Positions 36,553 through 44,802 of a stretch of 64,000 nucleotides of DNA are shown here, in pieces. A program made the translations under genes and the position numbers. Where the stretch lies: the NCBI GenBank assembly GCA_900544685.1, contig UQWA01000002.1, forward strand, positions 1 to 64,000, in the 5' to 3' direction. The notes under the pieces are model-generated. The model saw only the letters and a list, made by a program, of their open reading frames with translations. It was not told the origin of the DNA and did not search any database. Source of the DNA: an uncultured Lachnospiraceae bacterium (lineage in GTDB: Bacteria > Bacillota > Clostridia > Lachnospirales > Lachnospiraceae). The stretch's first letter is position 1, and each line of letters opens with the position of its first letter.

Positions 36553-37157
36553 TCTTTCTCATCCTTCCCATACGGCAGGCACCGATCACCGGATCACAGT
36601 CTGCCAGTATTACATCCACATTCTCTTTCTTTGCTTTCACCTGCCGAATCACCTGACTGGTGAGAAGATTCTCTTCTCCTTTCAATACGCTGCCTGCCAG
36701 AGCGCTTCCCCCTGCATGCTTTCCTCTATATAATCACCAAATACAAAATAAGACTCTTCCCCATCGCGTACTGCTGCATTCATTCCGGTTCCGGCACATA
36801 GCACCATGTCTCCTTTGCCTTCCTCCACACAGTATAAAGCAATAACTGCATTATTATAGGCATGCAAATCAGAAATTTCAAGTATTTTTTTAGTTCATTC
36901 GTCACTTTTTCTTTATCACCCTGCCAGTCGATACCGGTAATACCAGCAATCGCTGTCCCAATCTGTTCTCTGGTAATCCCAGCCTGAGCAATGGCTTCTT
37001 CCACTGCTTCTTTTATTTTTGTAAACGCAGATGTCATCCCATCTGTCGGATAGTAGGCACCTCTTCTGGTTGCAATCCCCAGTATCTTTCCCGCTTCATC
37101 CATGACAGCAGCTGCTGTCTTTGTTCCCCCCTGATCAATTCCCAGTATGTAACTCAT
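36527..37157 (-). pseudogene. BadF/BadG-type ATPase (sugar or N-acetylglucosamine kinase-like), decayed
   Basis: Begins at 37157 with MSYILGIDQGGTKTAAAVMD, the ATP-binding phosphate-1 motif of the family, behind GGAGGAAAA. The frame is intact to about VTNELKKYL and then shifts. The continuation HAYNNAVIALYCVEEGKGDMVLCAGTGMNAAV is in a different frame. A third frame carries GGSALAGSVLKGEENLLTSQVIRQVK and runs to a stop at 36527, inside the MATE gene start. Substantial middle and C-terminal parts are missing. The LacI-type palindrome at 37206-37223 lies upstream, so it was probably part of the divergent sugar locus. Confidence 0.8.
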
Positions 37158-37205
37158 TTTTCCTCCATGATTTTCTGACTGTTTTACAAGAATTTTGGTG
37201 TTTAA

Positions 37206-37223
37206 ATGTGTATCGATACACAT
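37206..37223. promoter_or_regulatory. LacI-type operator palindrome
   Basis: ATGTGTATCGATACACAT is an exact 18-bp palindrome with a central CG, the form typical of LacI-family operators. It lies between the decayed kinase (minus) and the truncated LacI gene (plus). A TATAAT box for the plus strand is at 37235-37240. Confidence 0.7.
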
Positions 37224-37259
37224 CATATTTTAAGTATAATATTCTTTTTAATTCTGTCA

Positions 37260-37775
37260 ATGGGTGCTTACGAAGCTACCAAGCACCTGATAGCTCAGGG
37301 GCGAAAACGCATCATTCATGTTACCGGAGATATGAACTATACCGCTTCTCTGGAACGTTTAAACGGATTTGTACGTGCTATGCGTGACAGCCATATTCCC
37401 ATTAATGCTGATTCCATTCTGTATGCAGACTTTTTTGAGGAATCTGCATATCGCCAGATAACGGGGCTTCTAAAGCGGGACATCCATCCGGATGCCGTTT
37501 TTGCCGGTGCTGATAAAACAGCCTACGGTGTACTTCGTGCACTTATGAACGCAGGCATTTCCATTCCGTGGGAAACTGCTGTGATCGGTTTTGATGATGA
37601 TACCCCGGATTCCAGGGATATTATTTTTCCCGGACTTTCCACTATGCGCCAGCCTATGTATGAGATGGGCTGTGCTGCTGTTGAACTGTTACTGGCTGTC
37701 ATTCGTGATCCGGCACACCAGCCTGAGACCAGATGTTTCCAGCCACAGCTTATTCTGAGAGAAACCTGTAAATAA
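37260..37775 (+). pseudogene. LacI-family regulator, C-terminal fragment only
   Basis: 171 codons remain, starting MGAYEATKHLIAQGRKRIIHVTGD. This is the middle of the periplasmic-binding-like domain; the helix-turn-helix and first subdomain are gone. The rest is well preserved: DAVFAGADKTAYGVLRALMNAGISIPWETAVIGFDDD and LSTMRQPMYEMGCAAVELLL. It cannot bind DNA as a LacI repressor. The deletion places the promoter/operator region directly against the surviving part. Confidence 0.85.
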
Positions 37776-37799
37776 CTGTAACAAAAAGAGGACTTTACT

Positions 37800-37973
37800 A
37801 TGACTGAAAGAGGATTAAAACAGCTTACCATTCAGGCTGCCATTTATGGTGACCGCGATGCAGCTCTCCAGGCTCTGACAATTCATCCACTGGTAAATTC
37901 TGCTGAAACAGCCCGCCTCATGCTGAATGATATTCTGAGTGAAAATCAGACTTTCCTGCCAAATTTTGCTTAA
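37800..37973 (+). pseudogene. GH4-family glycosidase, C-terminal remnant
   Basis: A 57-codon frame reading MTERGLKQLTIQAAIYGD and HPLVNSAETARLMLNDIL then FLPNF. This is the extreme C-terminus of NAD-dependent family 4 alpha-glucosidases/6-phosphoglucosidases (normally about 440 residues). The start ATG with its AGAGGA ribosome binding site survives, but nearly the whole enzyme is deleted. It directly follows the LacI fragment, so regulator and glycosidase were one operon. Confidence 0.75.
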
Positions 37974-38005
37974 AAAACGGGAGGCACCTCTACAGATGTC
38001 TCCCG
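37972..38005 (-). terminator. Intrinsic terminator of the cytidylate-kinase-like gene
   Basis: On the minus strand CGGGAG..CTCCCG with an imperfect inner stem is followed by TTTTTT. Confidence 0.8.
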
Positions 38006-38013
38006 CTGCTTCT

Positions 38014-38616
38014 CTATCCTTCCATTCTTCTTCTGATATAGTCTTCCAACATATCAGTGGTTCTTTCGATTCCCATCTTACTGCTGTTAATACTCAGATC
38101 GTAATTTCTGGAATCGCCCCATTTACCCTGACAGAAATGATTGTGATAAGTTTTTCTTTTTCGGTCATGATGAGCAATACTCTCTTCTGCTTTCATTCTG
38201 TCCACATGTTCTCTGTCCATGATACGCTTCACTTTTTCTTCCAGATCTCCCAGCACAAAAATACTGATCAGTCCCTTGTATTCCTTCAGGATATCTTCTG
38301 AGCATCTTCCAACAATCACAAAAGATTCACCAGATGCAGCCTTTTTTCTCAGATAATCGAACTGCATATTGGCAAGATTCTCCTGAGGAGAATTACTGAA
38401 TCCATTTACCGTTCTGGAAAAAAACGGTATCTTCGGAAGTTCATCAAAACGCTCCAGTGTCTTGACATCCACTTTCTTACCTGCCGCAATTTCACCAATC
38501 AGGTGATAGTCGTAAAAAGAGATCTCAAATCTCTTTGCCAGTTCCTCTGCGATTACATGACCGCCGCTGCCGTATTCACGACCTATTGAAATAATTAACT
38601 GCTTTTTTTCACCCAT
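38014..38616 (-). CDS. Cytidylate kinase-like family protein
   Basis: 200 residues from MGEKKQLIISIGREYGSGG. The P-loop is SIGREYGSGGHVIAEELAKRF, and later FVIVGRCSEDIL and a LID-like HDRKRKTYHNHF are visible. The family (PF13189) resembles CMP kinase but lacks clear NMP-site identity, and is widespread in Clostridia with unproven substrate. ATG at 38616 is preferred to the one at 38640, with GGGG 8 nt upstream. Neighbour of the permease gene by a 60-bp gap. Confidence 0.82.
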   Translation of the reverse strand: MGEKKQLIISIGREYGSGGHVIAEELAKRFEISFYDYHLIGEIAAGKKVDVKTLERFDELPKIPFFSRTVNGFSNSPQENLANMQFDYLRKKAASGESFVIVGRCSEDILKEYKGLISIFVLGDLEEKVKRIMDREHVDRMKAEESIAHHDRKRKTYHNHFCQGKWGDSRNYDLSINSSKMGIERTTDMLEDYIRRRMEG

Positions 38617-38677
38617 CTTATCATCCCCCACTTCTCTCACAAACTATTCTGTTCCTCTTTCACCGAATAATTTTATT

Positions 38678-40027
38678 TTAACAATATCTCAGCCAGATGC
38701 CTACTGTAGCCACTATCATAACAATGATTGTTGCCGGCACCGCACTCTTACAGTACCTGCCCCAGCCAATAATATGACCTTCCTTTGCCACAACTGACAT
38801 ACCTACTACGTTAGCAGATGCTCCAATCGGTGTTGCACTGCCTCCGATGTCTGTTCCCATAGACAATCCCCATGCCAGCGTAGAGATATCAATACCATTT
38901 AACGCTGCCAGACTCTGAATAACCGGAACCATAGTAGCCGCAAACGGGATATTATCTACAAATGCACTGGCAATGGCAGATATCCAGATAATGATTGCCA
39001 CCATAATATACAGGTTACCGCCACTGATTTTTTCGATCACACCTGCGATCAGCTCCAGAATATGTGTCTGCTCCAGTCCGCCAACAACAACAAACAGACC
39101 AATGAAGAATAACAGTGTCTTATAATCCACACCTTTCATAACATCCATTTTATTTTTGGAAGTCAGAAGTGTTACTACTGTGATTCCCAGTCCAATGGTA
39201 GCTACCGTCAATCCTGTCTGGGCATGTGTTACCAGAAGTACCACTGCTGCCAGAAAAATCACTGTACTGATTGCGAAACCTTTTTTATCTTTAATTGCAG
39301 ACTTCGGATCTGGATAATCCTTTACTGATGTATGTTGTCCTGCCGTGGATAATTCCTTTCGGAAACAGAAATAGTAATAAATCACCACAAGAATCAGGGA
39401 GATACCTGCCAGTACTCCTGTATTGGTAATAAAATCCGCAAATGTTAACTGCAGGGAGGTTCCTACGATAATGTTTGGCGGATCTCCACACATGGTTGCC
39501 GATCCCCCCAGATTCGCACAGAAGATCTCTGCCAAAACCATCGGAACCGGATCAAATTCCAACAACTGTGAAAGTTCCAGTGTAACTGCTGCCAGAAACA
39601 GTATTACTGTAATACTGTCAATAAACATTGCCAGCACTGCTGACATAATCATAAAGGTAATAAAAATCGGAATGACCTGGTATTTTACTGCTTTTGCAAT
39701 GGACATACAAAGCCAGCGGAAAAATCCGGCTGCTGCCATCCCTTCTACCATAATCATCATTCCTGCCACAAAAATAATCGTAGCCCAGTTGATCCCCCCT
39801 GTGCTCTCTGAAGCTTCCCCCGATACCATCCAGAAATTCTTTGTAAAAATTCCTGCAAAGTTCAGCGTTTCCGTCACTGCAGATGTACTGTGCATACAGA
39901 CACCAAATACCAGAATCAGTGTCAGTGCGGCGCATCCCAGTGTGATGATGTGACGTTCAAATTTCTCTAAGATAATTAACAGAAACATCACCAGAAAAAT
40001 TGTTACTGCTGCGATTTGTGCTGCCAT
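38678..40027 (-). CDS. ArsB/NhaD-type ion transporter (SLC13/IT superfamily)
   Basis: 449 residues with 11-12 TM helices. The signature EIFCANLGGSATMCGDPPNIIVG and the mirrored GLSMGTDIGGSATPIGASANVVG are the two re-entrant motifs of the ion transporter superfamily that includes NhaD, ArsB and the P protein. Probable Na+/H+ antiporter or organic anion/arsenite carrier; no ars genes are nearby, so arsenic is not supported. Transcribed toward the cytidylate-kinase-like gene. Confidence 0.85.
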   Translation of the reverse strand: MAAQIAAVTIFLVMFLLIILEKFERHIITLGCAALTLILVFGVCMHSTSAVTETLNFAGIFTKNFWMVSGEASESTGGINWATIIFVAGMMIMVEGMAAAGFFRWLCMSIAKAVKYQVIPIFITFMIMSAVLAMFIDSITVILFLAAVTLELSQLLEFDPVPMVLAEIFCANLGGSATMCGDPPNIIVGTSLQLTFADFITNTGVLAGISLILVVIYYYFCFRKELSTAGQHTSVKDYPDPKSAIKDKKGFAISTVIFLAAVVLLVTHAQTGLTVATIGLGITVVTLLTSKNKMDVMKGVDYKTLLFFIGLFVVVGGLEQTHILELIAGVIEKISGGNLYIMVAIIIWISAIASAFVDNIPFAATMVPVIQSLAALNGIDISTLAWGLSMGTDIGGSATPIGASANVVGMSVVAKEGHIIGWGRYCKSAVPATIIVMIVATVGIWLRYC

Positions 40028-40122
40028 CTCTTTTGTCCTTCTCTCTCCTCTTGTATTTTTACAACATTCGTATTATATACGTTTTTTGTACTTTTTTCAA
40101 TACAAAATTTGAGAATTCATAA

Positions 40123-41784
40123 CTAAAGATCCCGTTCAAGCAGGGCTTCAAACTGATCCTGCGGCACTGGTCTGGAAAAGTAATATCCCTGGAAAAAGTC
40201 ACATCCATTTTCCTTCAGGAAATCCGCCTGTTCACGCGTCTCCACGCCTTCTGCAATCACTTTCATATCCAGTCTGTGCGCCAGATCTATCACAGAAATA
40301 ATAATATTGTCATTTTTTATATTCGTACCGATCCTCCTGGTAAATCCCATGTCCAGTTTTAGCACATCAAACTCATATTCCCGGATTGTACTAAAAGACG
40401 ATACACCGCTTCCGAAATCATCCATCAATATAGATGTCCCACTCTTGTGCAATGTTTTTAGGAAATCCATTCCTGCCGGAGAAATCGTGGCATAGGCTGA
40501 TTCAGTGATCTCATAACTGACTTGTTTCACATCTTCTTCTGTATCCCGGATATCCTTCAGAATAAGCTGCATAATACTGTCATCCATCAGATCCATTCTG
40601 GAAAGGTTCATGGCAATCTTTACCGTCGGCATTCCCTTTGCTTTCCGATCTCTCAGGAAATCATAAATCTTATGATGGACGCAGGTATCCAGAAGCGTGA
40701 TATGACCGCTCTCCTCCAGTGCCGGTACAAACTTTCCCGGCAGCATAATGCCGTGCTCTGCCGAATTCCATCTGGCAAGTGCCTCTGCGGATACAATCTT
40801 TTCCGTATGTGCGTCATAAATCGGCTGATAATAAATCTGTATTTCTCCATTCTTAATAGCATCTTCAAGCTGACTGATTGCTATACTTGTCTGCTCATAG
40901 TCTGCTTTCATCTGTTCCTGAAAAACAGCATATGGCTGTACGTACTGATTCTTTATCCAGTTCTTCGCCAGTTTCGCCCGATCATACATCTCCGACACAC
41001 TTAAGGTGCAATGCTCCGGTACCAGATAGATCCCGCATATTCCATAAATATCCACTTTCATATCGGCTTTTTCATAAACAGTGTGCAGAAGCTCTGTCAG
41101 TCTGGTATAATCCAGATTCTTCTGTTCCACCAGTATTGCAAATCGGTCTGCTTCCATTCTTGCCACCAGAAGCGGTCTCAGGAAACTGCTTCTCAGGGAA
41201 TTAATACCTTTACGCAGAAGCAGATCTCCTGTCTCATATCCAAACAGATCATTGATTGTTTTAAATCTGCTGATATTAAAATACAGAATTGCAAACTTCT
41301 CATCTGGATTAGACGCCAGTATTTTTGCTGCATGGTGCATATATCCTTCCCGGTTCAGTGCACCTGTTACCGGGTCATGTTCCTGTTCCTCGCGCATATC
41401 ATTTAAAGCAATCAAAACGATCTCTTTTTCTTTATCGTACCAATAATAAGTACCACATTCCGTCTCATCCGACTTATTATATACCTGAAAACAATACTTG
41501 CCGGCAACTGTCATATTTTCCCGCACAGTCTCCAGAGACGTACATCGCCGAAATGCTTTCTGACAGGACGGATCCACCCACCTTTCTATCATGTCATCTA
41601 TCACTTTTTCATATGGATACTGTGTATCTCCATTCCACCAACTGTCCTTCCCATACAGTGCCGGGAAAGAAATATATCTGCTTTTCAGATCCAGTAATCC
41701 CAATGCCTTATAATGTTCTTTGCATAGGATATCCCAGATTCTTTTTTCCGTACTTTTCCTTTCTTCCCGAAGCTGCTTTTCCAT
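40123..41784 (-). CDS. GGDEF/EAL protein, probable cyclic-di-GMP phosphodiesterase
   Basis: 553 residues without TM segments. An N-terminal PAS-like region (about 20-130; YCFQVYNKSDETECGTYYWYDKEKEIVLIALNDM) precedes a GGDEF domain whose signature is degenerate (ARMEADRFAILVE instead of GGDEF), so no cyclase activity is expected. The EAL domain keeps the metal and catalytic residues: EALARW, IAMNLSR, YEITES, LMDDFGSG, LKLDMGF, IAEGVET and FFQGYYFSRP. Overall a probable cytoplasmic c-di-GMP phosphodiesterase with a regulatory GGDEF. Monocistronic; about 130 bp of AT-rich DNA on each side. Confidence 0.88.
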   Translation of the reverse strand: MEKQLREERKSTEKRIWDILCKEHYKALGLLDLKSRYISFPALYGKDSWWNGDTQYPYEKVIDDMIERWVDPSCQKAFRRCTSLETVRENMTVAGKYCFQVYNKSDETECGTYYWYDKEKEIVLIALNDMREEQEHDPVTGALNREGYMHHAAKILASNPDEKFAILYFNISRFKTINDLFGYETGDLLLRKGINSLRSSFLRPLLVARMEADRFAILVEQKNLDYTRLTELLHTVYEKADMKVDIYGICGIYLVPEHCTLSVSEMYDRAKLAKNWIKNQYVQPYAVFQEQMKADYEQTSIAISQLEDAIKNGEIQIYYQPIYDAHTEKIVSAEALARWNSAEHGIMLPGKFVPALEESGHITLLDTCVHHKIYDFLRDRKAKGMPTVKIAMNLSRMDLMDDSIMQLILKDIRDTEEDVKQVSYEITESAYATISPAGMDFLKTLHKSGTSILMDDFGSGVSSFSTIREYEFDVLKLDMGFTRRIGTNIKNDNIIISVIDLAHRLDMKVIAEGVETREQADFLKENGCDFFQGYYFSRPVPQDQFEALLERDL

Positions 41785-41911
41785 TGTAGTCTTTTCCTTC
41801 CGTCTTTATCACGCTGTATATGCGTAAACACCTTTATTTTCTATATTACCATAGAAAAATCTTTTTTCCAAGTAGATAAGCGGGAATCCTTCATCACTTT
41901 TACTGTTTTTT

Positions 41912-42670
41912 TCATAAAATATTCTGTGAATTATGGAGTATTTTTACATATTTTTCCATAAGTTCCTCAGTTTTAGAATGCTTCGGAAAAGATACAGATC
42001 CAAGACGTTTCACCGGCATGATCCCCATAAGTGAATTGGTTACAAAACACTCTTCAAAATGCCCCAGCATATCCGGATAAATAACGGTCTCCAGCACATT
42101 CTCGGTTTCGCAGAGATATTCCCTCATGATTCCCGGAAGAAGACCACAGGTCATCTCTGGCGTCTCCAGTTTTCCATTACGCACAAAGAAGATATTGCTC
42201 ACTGTTCCCTCTGTAATCTCTCCACAGGTATTTAAAAAGATACGTTCATCCTTTCTGGCTTCTGCTGCTGCCCTTTTTTCCATAATGCAGTCTCCGTAAT
42301 TCATAGTCTTATAGTACACCAGCGGTGATGTCTCATTGCGTCTGACCTCACTGAAATCCATTACAAATCCCTGCCGGTACTGTTCTTCACGGTAATGATT
42401 ACCCCGTACCTGATAAACTACATTTTTCTCAGAAATCATCACCTTCAGTGCGCCATGCTGTTTTTCTTCCTCTGTTATACCAGTCAGATAATCCAGCACT
42501 CCTTCACAGGTAATGCCGCGTGATTCCAGACTGTCAAGCTTCAGAAAATCTGCTGCCTTTGCCAGTCGGTTCAGATGTCTCTTAAGAAATACTGGTTTTC
42601 CATGTTCCAGAGCAATCGTCTCAAATGCTCCCAGCCCAAACTGATACCCCTGATCCAGTTCTATTTTCAT
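41912..42670 (-). CDS. pabC: Aminodeoxychorismate lyase (class IV PLP enzyme)
   Basis: 252 residues of the class IV aminotransferase fold. Motifs include GYQFGLGAFETIALEHGKPVFLKRHLNRL at the N-terminus, VYYKTMNYGDCIMEKRAAAEARKDERIFLNTCGEITEGTVSNIFFVRNG with the PLP Lys in the YKTMNY segment, and CGLLPGIMREYL. Overlap of 4 nt with pabB identifies it as PabC, which releases p-aminobenzoate and pyruvate from aminodeoxychorismate. A branched-chain aminotransferase is less likely by length and context. Confidence 0.88.
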   Translation of the reverse strand: MKIELDQGYQFGLGAFETIALEHGKPVFLKRHLNRLAKAADFLKLDSLESRGITCEGVLDYLTGITEEEKQHGALKVMISEKNVVYQVRGNHYREEQYRQGFVMDFSEVRRNETSPLVYYKTMNYGDCIMEKRAAAEARKDERIFLNTCGEITEGTVSNIFFVRNGKLETPEMTCGLLPGIMREYLCETENVLETVIYPDMLGHFEECFVTNSLMGIMPVKRLGSVSFPKHSKTEELMEKYVKILHNSQNIL

Positions 42671-44031
42671 TTCAATGCCTCCAGTATTGCTTTTGCCTTC
42701 TGCAACGTTTCTTCATATTCAAACTCCAGATCTGACTCTGCTGTAATTCCTCCCCCTACTCCCAAATGGTACCTTCCGTCCTTATGCAGTGCTGTACGTA
42801 TCACAATGTTAAAGTCGCAGTCTCCATCCAGCGTCAGATATCCTATGGAACCGGTGTAGAGATTCCGTTTTCCATGTTCCAATTCATCGATAATCTCCAT
42901 GGCACGATATTTTGGTGCACCGGTAATCGATCCTCCAGGGAATGCTGCCTCCAGCAGATCCATTATATTTTTTCCTTCCTGAAGGGTTCCTTCAATATCG
43001 GATACCAAATGAAAAACAGTGGCATACTCTTCCACAGTAAACAGTTCTGTCACTTTTACACTTCCCGGTACACACACACGGTTCAGATCATTTCGCTCCA
43101 GATCTACAATCATCAGAAGTTCACTTTTATCTTTTTCTGAATTCTGCAGTTCTTCTCTCATCATTCGGTCCTCTTCTGGTGTTTCTCCTCGTTTTCTGGT
43201 ACCTTTTATCGGTCTGGTATGTACTGTTCCTTTTTTCATCTGCAGAAACCGCTCCGGTGAAGCACATATGATCTGATACTTCCCATAATCCAGATAGCCG
43301 CCAAAAGGAGACGGATTTGCTCTGCGCAGATCGTAAAAAACATCCAGAGGCTTTTTCTTACTTTCTATGGTAAGCTGCTGTGTCATATTGGCAATATAGA
43401 TATCCCCTTCTATGATGTACTGAATCATATCTGCCACAGCCTGCTTATATTCTTCTTTTTCAAAATTTGGAAAAACTGCTATTTCTGCTCTGGCTTTTGT
43501 TCTTTCTTCTCTCTGTTGTACGATTTTTTTACAGCGATGCTCTGCTTCTTCCAGCATCTGCGCAGCGTCACCGGTAATTCCATCTGCAATCAGCCAGATT
43601 TCTTTTTTGAGGCAGTCTTCTATTATGAAGAAATCATAAAAAGTCACTGCTGCTTCCGGTATATGGACAATCTCTTCTTCTCCTGATACTATCCCCTGTC
43701 TTTCCCTTCCGTAATCATAGGAAAAGTACCCAATTGCACCGGATATTATCGGAAGTTCACTGTCATTCTTATCCACATGCTCTGCCAGATAGGTCTTCAT
43801 ATAGGATTCAAAAGTCTGCTCTTTCTCCTCCAGTCCGTTTATGGTAAATATCTCTCCATCTTTTACCAGCTTCAGATAAGGGCAGCGTCCAATGATCGAA
43901 TATTTTCCAAGGTGATTTACCAGAGAGGAATCCAGAAATACGCATTCTTCCTCTTTCTGATAGATTCGGAACAGTTCTGCTGCCGGAGTATATATATCCA
44001 GCTTTTTGATTTTTCTCTGTTTCTGATACAT
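42667..44031 (-). CDS. pabB: Aminodeoxychorismate synthase component I
   Basis: 454 residues of the chorismate-utilising enzyme fold. Signatures: PLDVFYDLRRANPSPFGGYLDYG, KGTRKRGETPEEDRMMREEL, LLMIVDLERNDLNRVC, PGGSITGAPKYRAMEIIDELE, and the final GVGGGITAESDLEFEYEETLQKAKA. Converts chorismate plus ammonia to 4-amino-4-deoxychorismate for folate. It could be mistaken for TrpE, but the linked pabC and absence of other trp genes favour PabB. Overlaps pabC by 4 nt. Confidence 0.92.
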   Translation of the reverse strand: MYQKQRKIKKLDIYTPAAELFRIYQKEEECVFLDSSLVNHLGKYSIIGRCPYLKLVKDGEIFTINGLEEKEQTFESYMKTYLAEHVDKNDSELPIISGAIGYFSYDYGRERQGIVSGEEEIVHIPEAAVTFYDFFIIEDCLKKEIWLIADGITGDAAQMLEEAEHRCKKIVQQREERTKARAEIAVFPNFEKEEYKQAVADMIQYIIEGDIYIANMTQQLTIESKKKPLDVFYDLRRANPSPFGGYLDYGKYQIICASPERFLQMKKGTVHTRPIKGTRKRGETPEEDRMMREELQNSEKDKSELLMIVDLERNDLNRVCVPGSVKVTELFTVEEYATVFHLVSDIEGTLQEGKNIMDLLEAAFPGGSITGAPKYRAMEIIDELEHGKRNLYTGSIGYLTLDGDCDFNIVIRTALHKDGRYHLGVGGGITAESDLEFEYEETLQKAKAILEALK

Positions 44032-44046
44032 AGCTTCTTATCTCCT

Positions 44047-44640
44047 TTATGCAATATGCGCTTTTTTCTGTGCTTCTGCAATCAGACAGAAGTTCTCCAG
44101 TAACTCATGTCCATACTCCGTCAACACTGCTTCTGGATGAAACTGTACTCCGAAAACCGGCCATTTTTTATGGGAAATTCCCATAACTGCGCCATCTGCT
44201 GCGACTGCATCCACCTGATATTCAGAAGGTACCGTATCCTGTTCCACAACCAGTGAATGGTATCTGGTTACTTTATAATCAGAAGGCAGTCCCTGAAAGA
44301 CCCCCGTTCCGTTATGATGAATCTGTGTCACTTTTCCATGCATGGGACGTACCCCCTTCTTCACCGTCGCACCGCAGCAGTGTCCAAGCACCTGATGTCC
44401 CAGACAGACTCCCAAAATCGGGATTCTTCCCTGAAACTGTCTGACCGTTTCCATGCAAAGTCCGGCATCCCACGGGCGTTTCGGTCCCGGTGACAGGATA
44501 ATCCCCTCTGGCTGCATTTTCTCGATATTCTCCAGTGTGATTTCATCACATCTTTTTACCACAATCTCTCTTCCCAGTTCCTGAAAATAAGCCTTCAGAT
44601 TGTATACAAAAGAATCATAATTATCAATCATCAAATACAT
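44047..44640 (-). CDS. pabA: Aminodeoxychorismate synthase glutamine amidotransferase
   Basis: 197 residues, class I glutaminase. Catalytic Cys is in GVCLGHQVLGH, His and Glu in GVQFHPEAVLTEYG, with YDSFVYNL and LSPGPKRP as supporting motifs. Start at 44640 (MYLMIDNYDSF) is preferred because AGGAGG lies 9 nt upstream. It feeds ammonia to PabB; a shared role as TrpG in tryptophan synthesis is possible. An intrinsic terminator sits directly before its ribosome binding site. Confidence 0.93.
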   Translation of the reverse strand: MYLMIDNYDSFVYNLKAYFQELGREIVVKRCDEITLENIEKMQPEGIILSPGPKRPWDAGLCMETVRQFQGRIPILGVCLGHQVLGHCCGATVKKGVRPMHGKVTQIHHNGTGVFQGLPSDYKVTRYHSLVVEQDTVPSEYQVDAVAADGAVMGISHKKWPVFGVQFHPEAVLTEYGHELLENFCLIAEAQKKAHIA

Positions 44641-44659
44641 CTTCCATTTCCTCCTGAAA

Positions 44660-44710
44660 AACAAAAAAGGATAACAAACGGCATACAAAACGTATGCACA
44701 GTCGTTATCC
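44660..44710 (-). terminator. Leader terminator of the pab operon
   Basis: On the minus strand GGATAAC..GCATAC pairs with GTATGC..GTTATCC and runs into TTTTTTGTTTTT. The U-tract ends a few bases before the pabA ribosome binding site and about 40 nt after the presumed start. Such placement suggests premature termination controls the operon, but no antiterminator sequence or known ligand motif is recognised. Confidence 0.8.
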
Positions 44711-44746
44711 CTTCTGGTCCGTAATCTGTGTCTGTAATTAAAGTTT

Positions 44747-44776
44747 ATATTATCATATTCTGTGGTTTCCAGTCAA
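44747..44776 (-). promoter_or_regulatory. SigA-type promoter of the pab operon
   Basis: TTGACT (44771-44776) and TAATAT (44747-44752), 18-bp spacer, on the minus strand. Confidence 0.75.
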
Positions 44777-44802
44777 CCATATTCCACTTTTGTACGGCAT
44801 AC

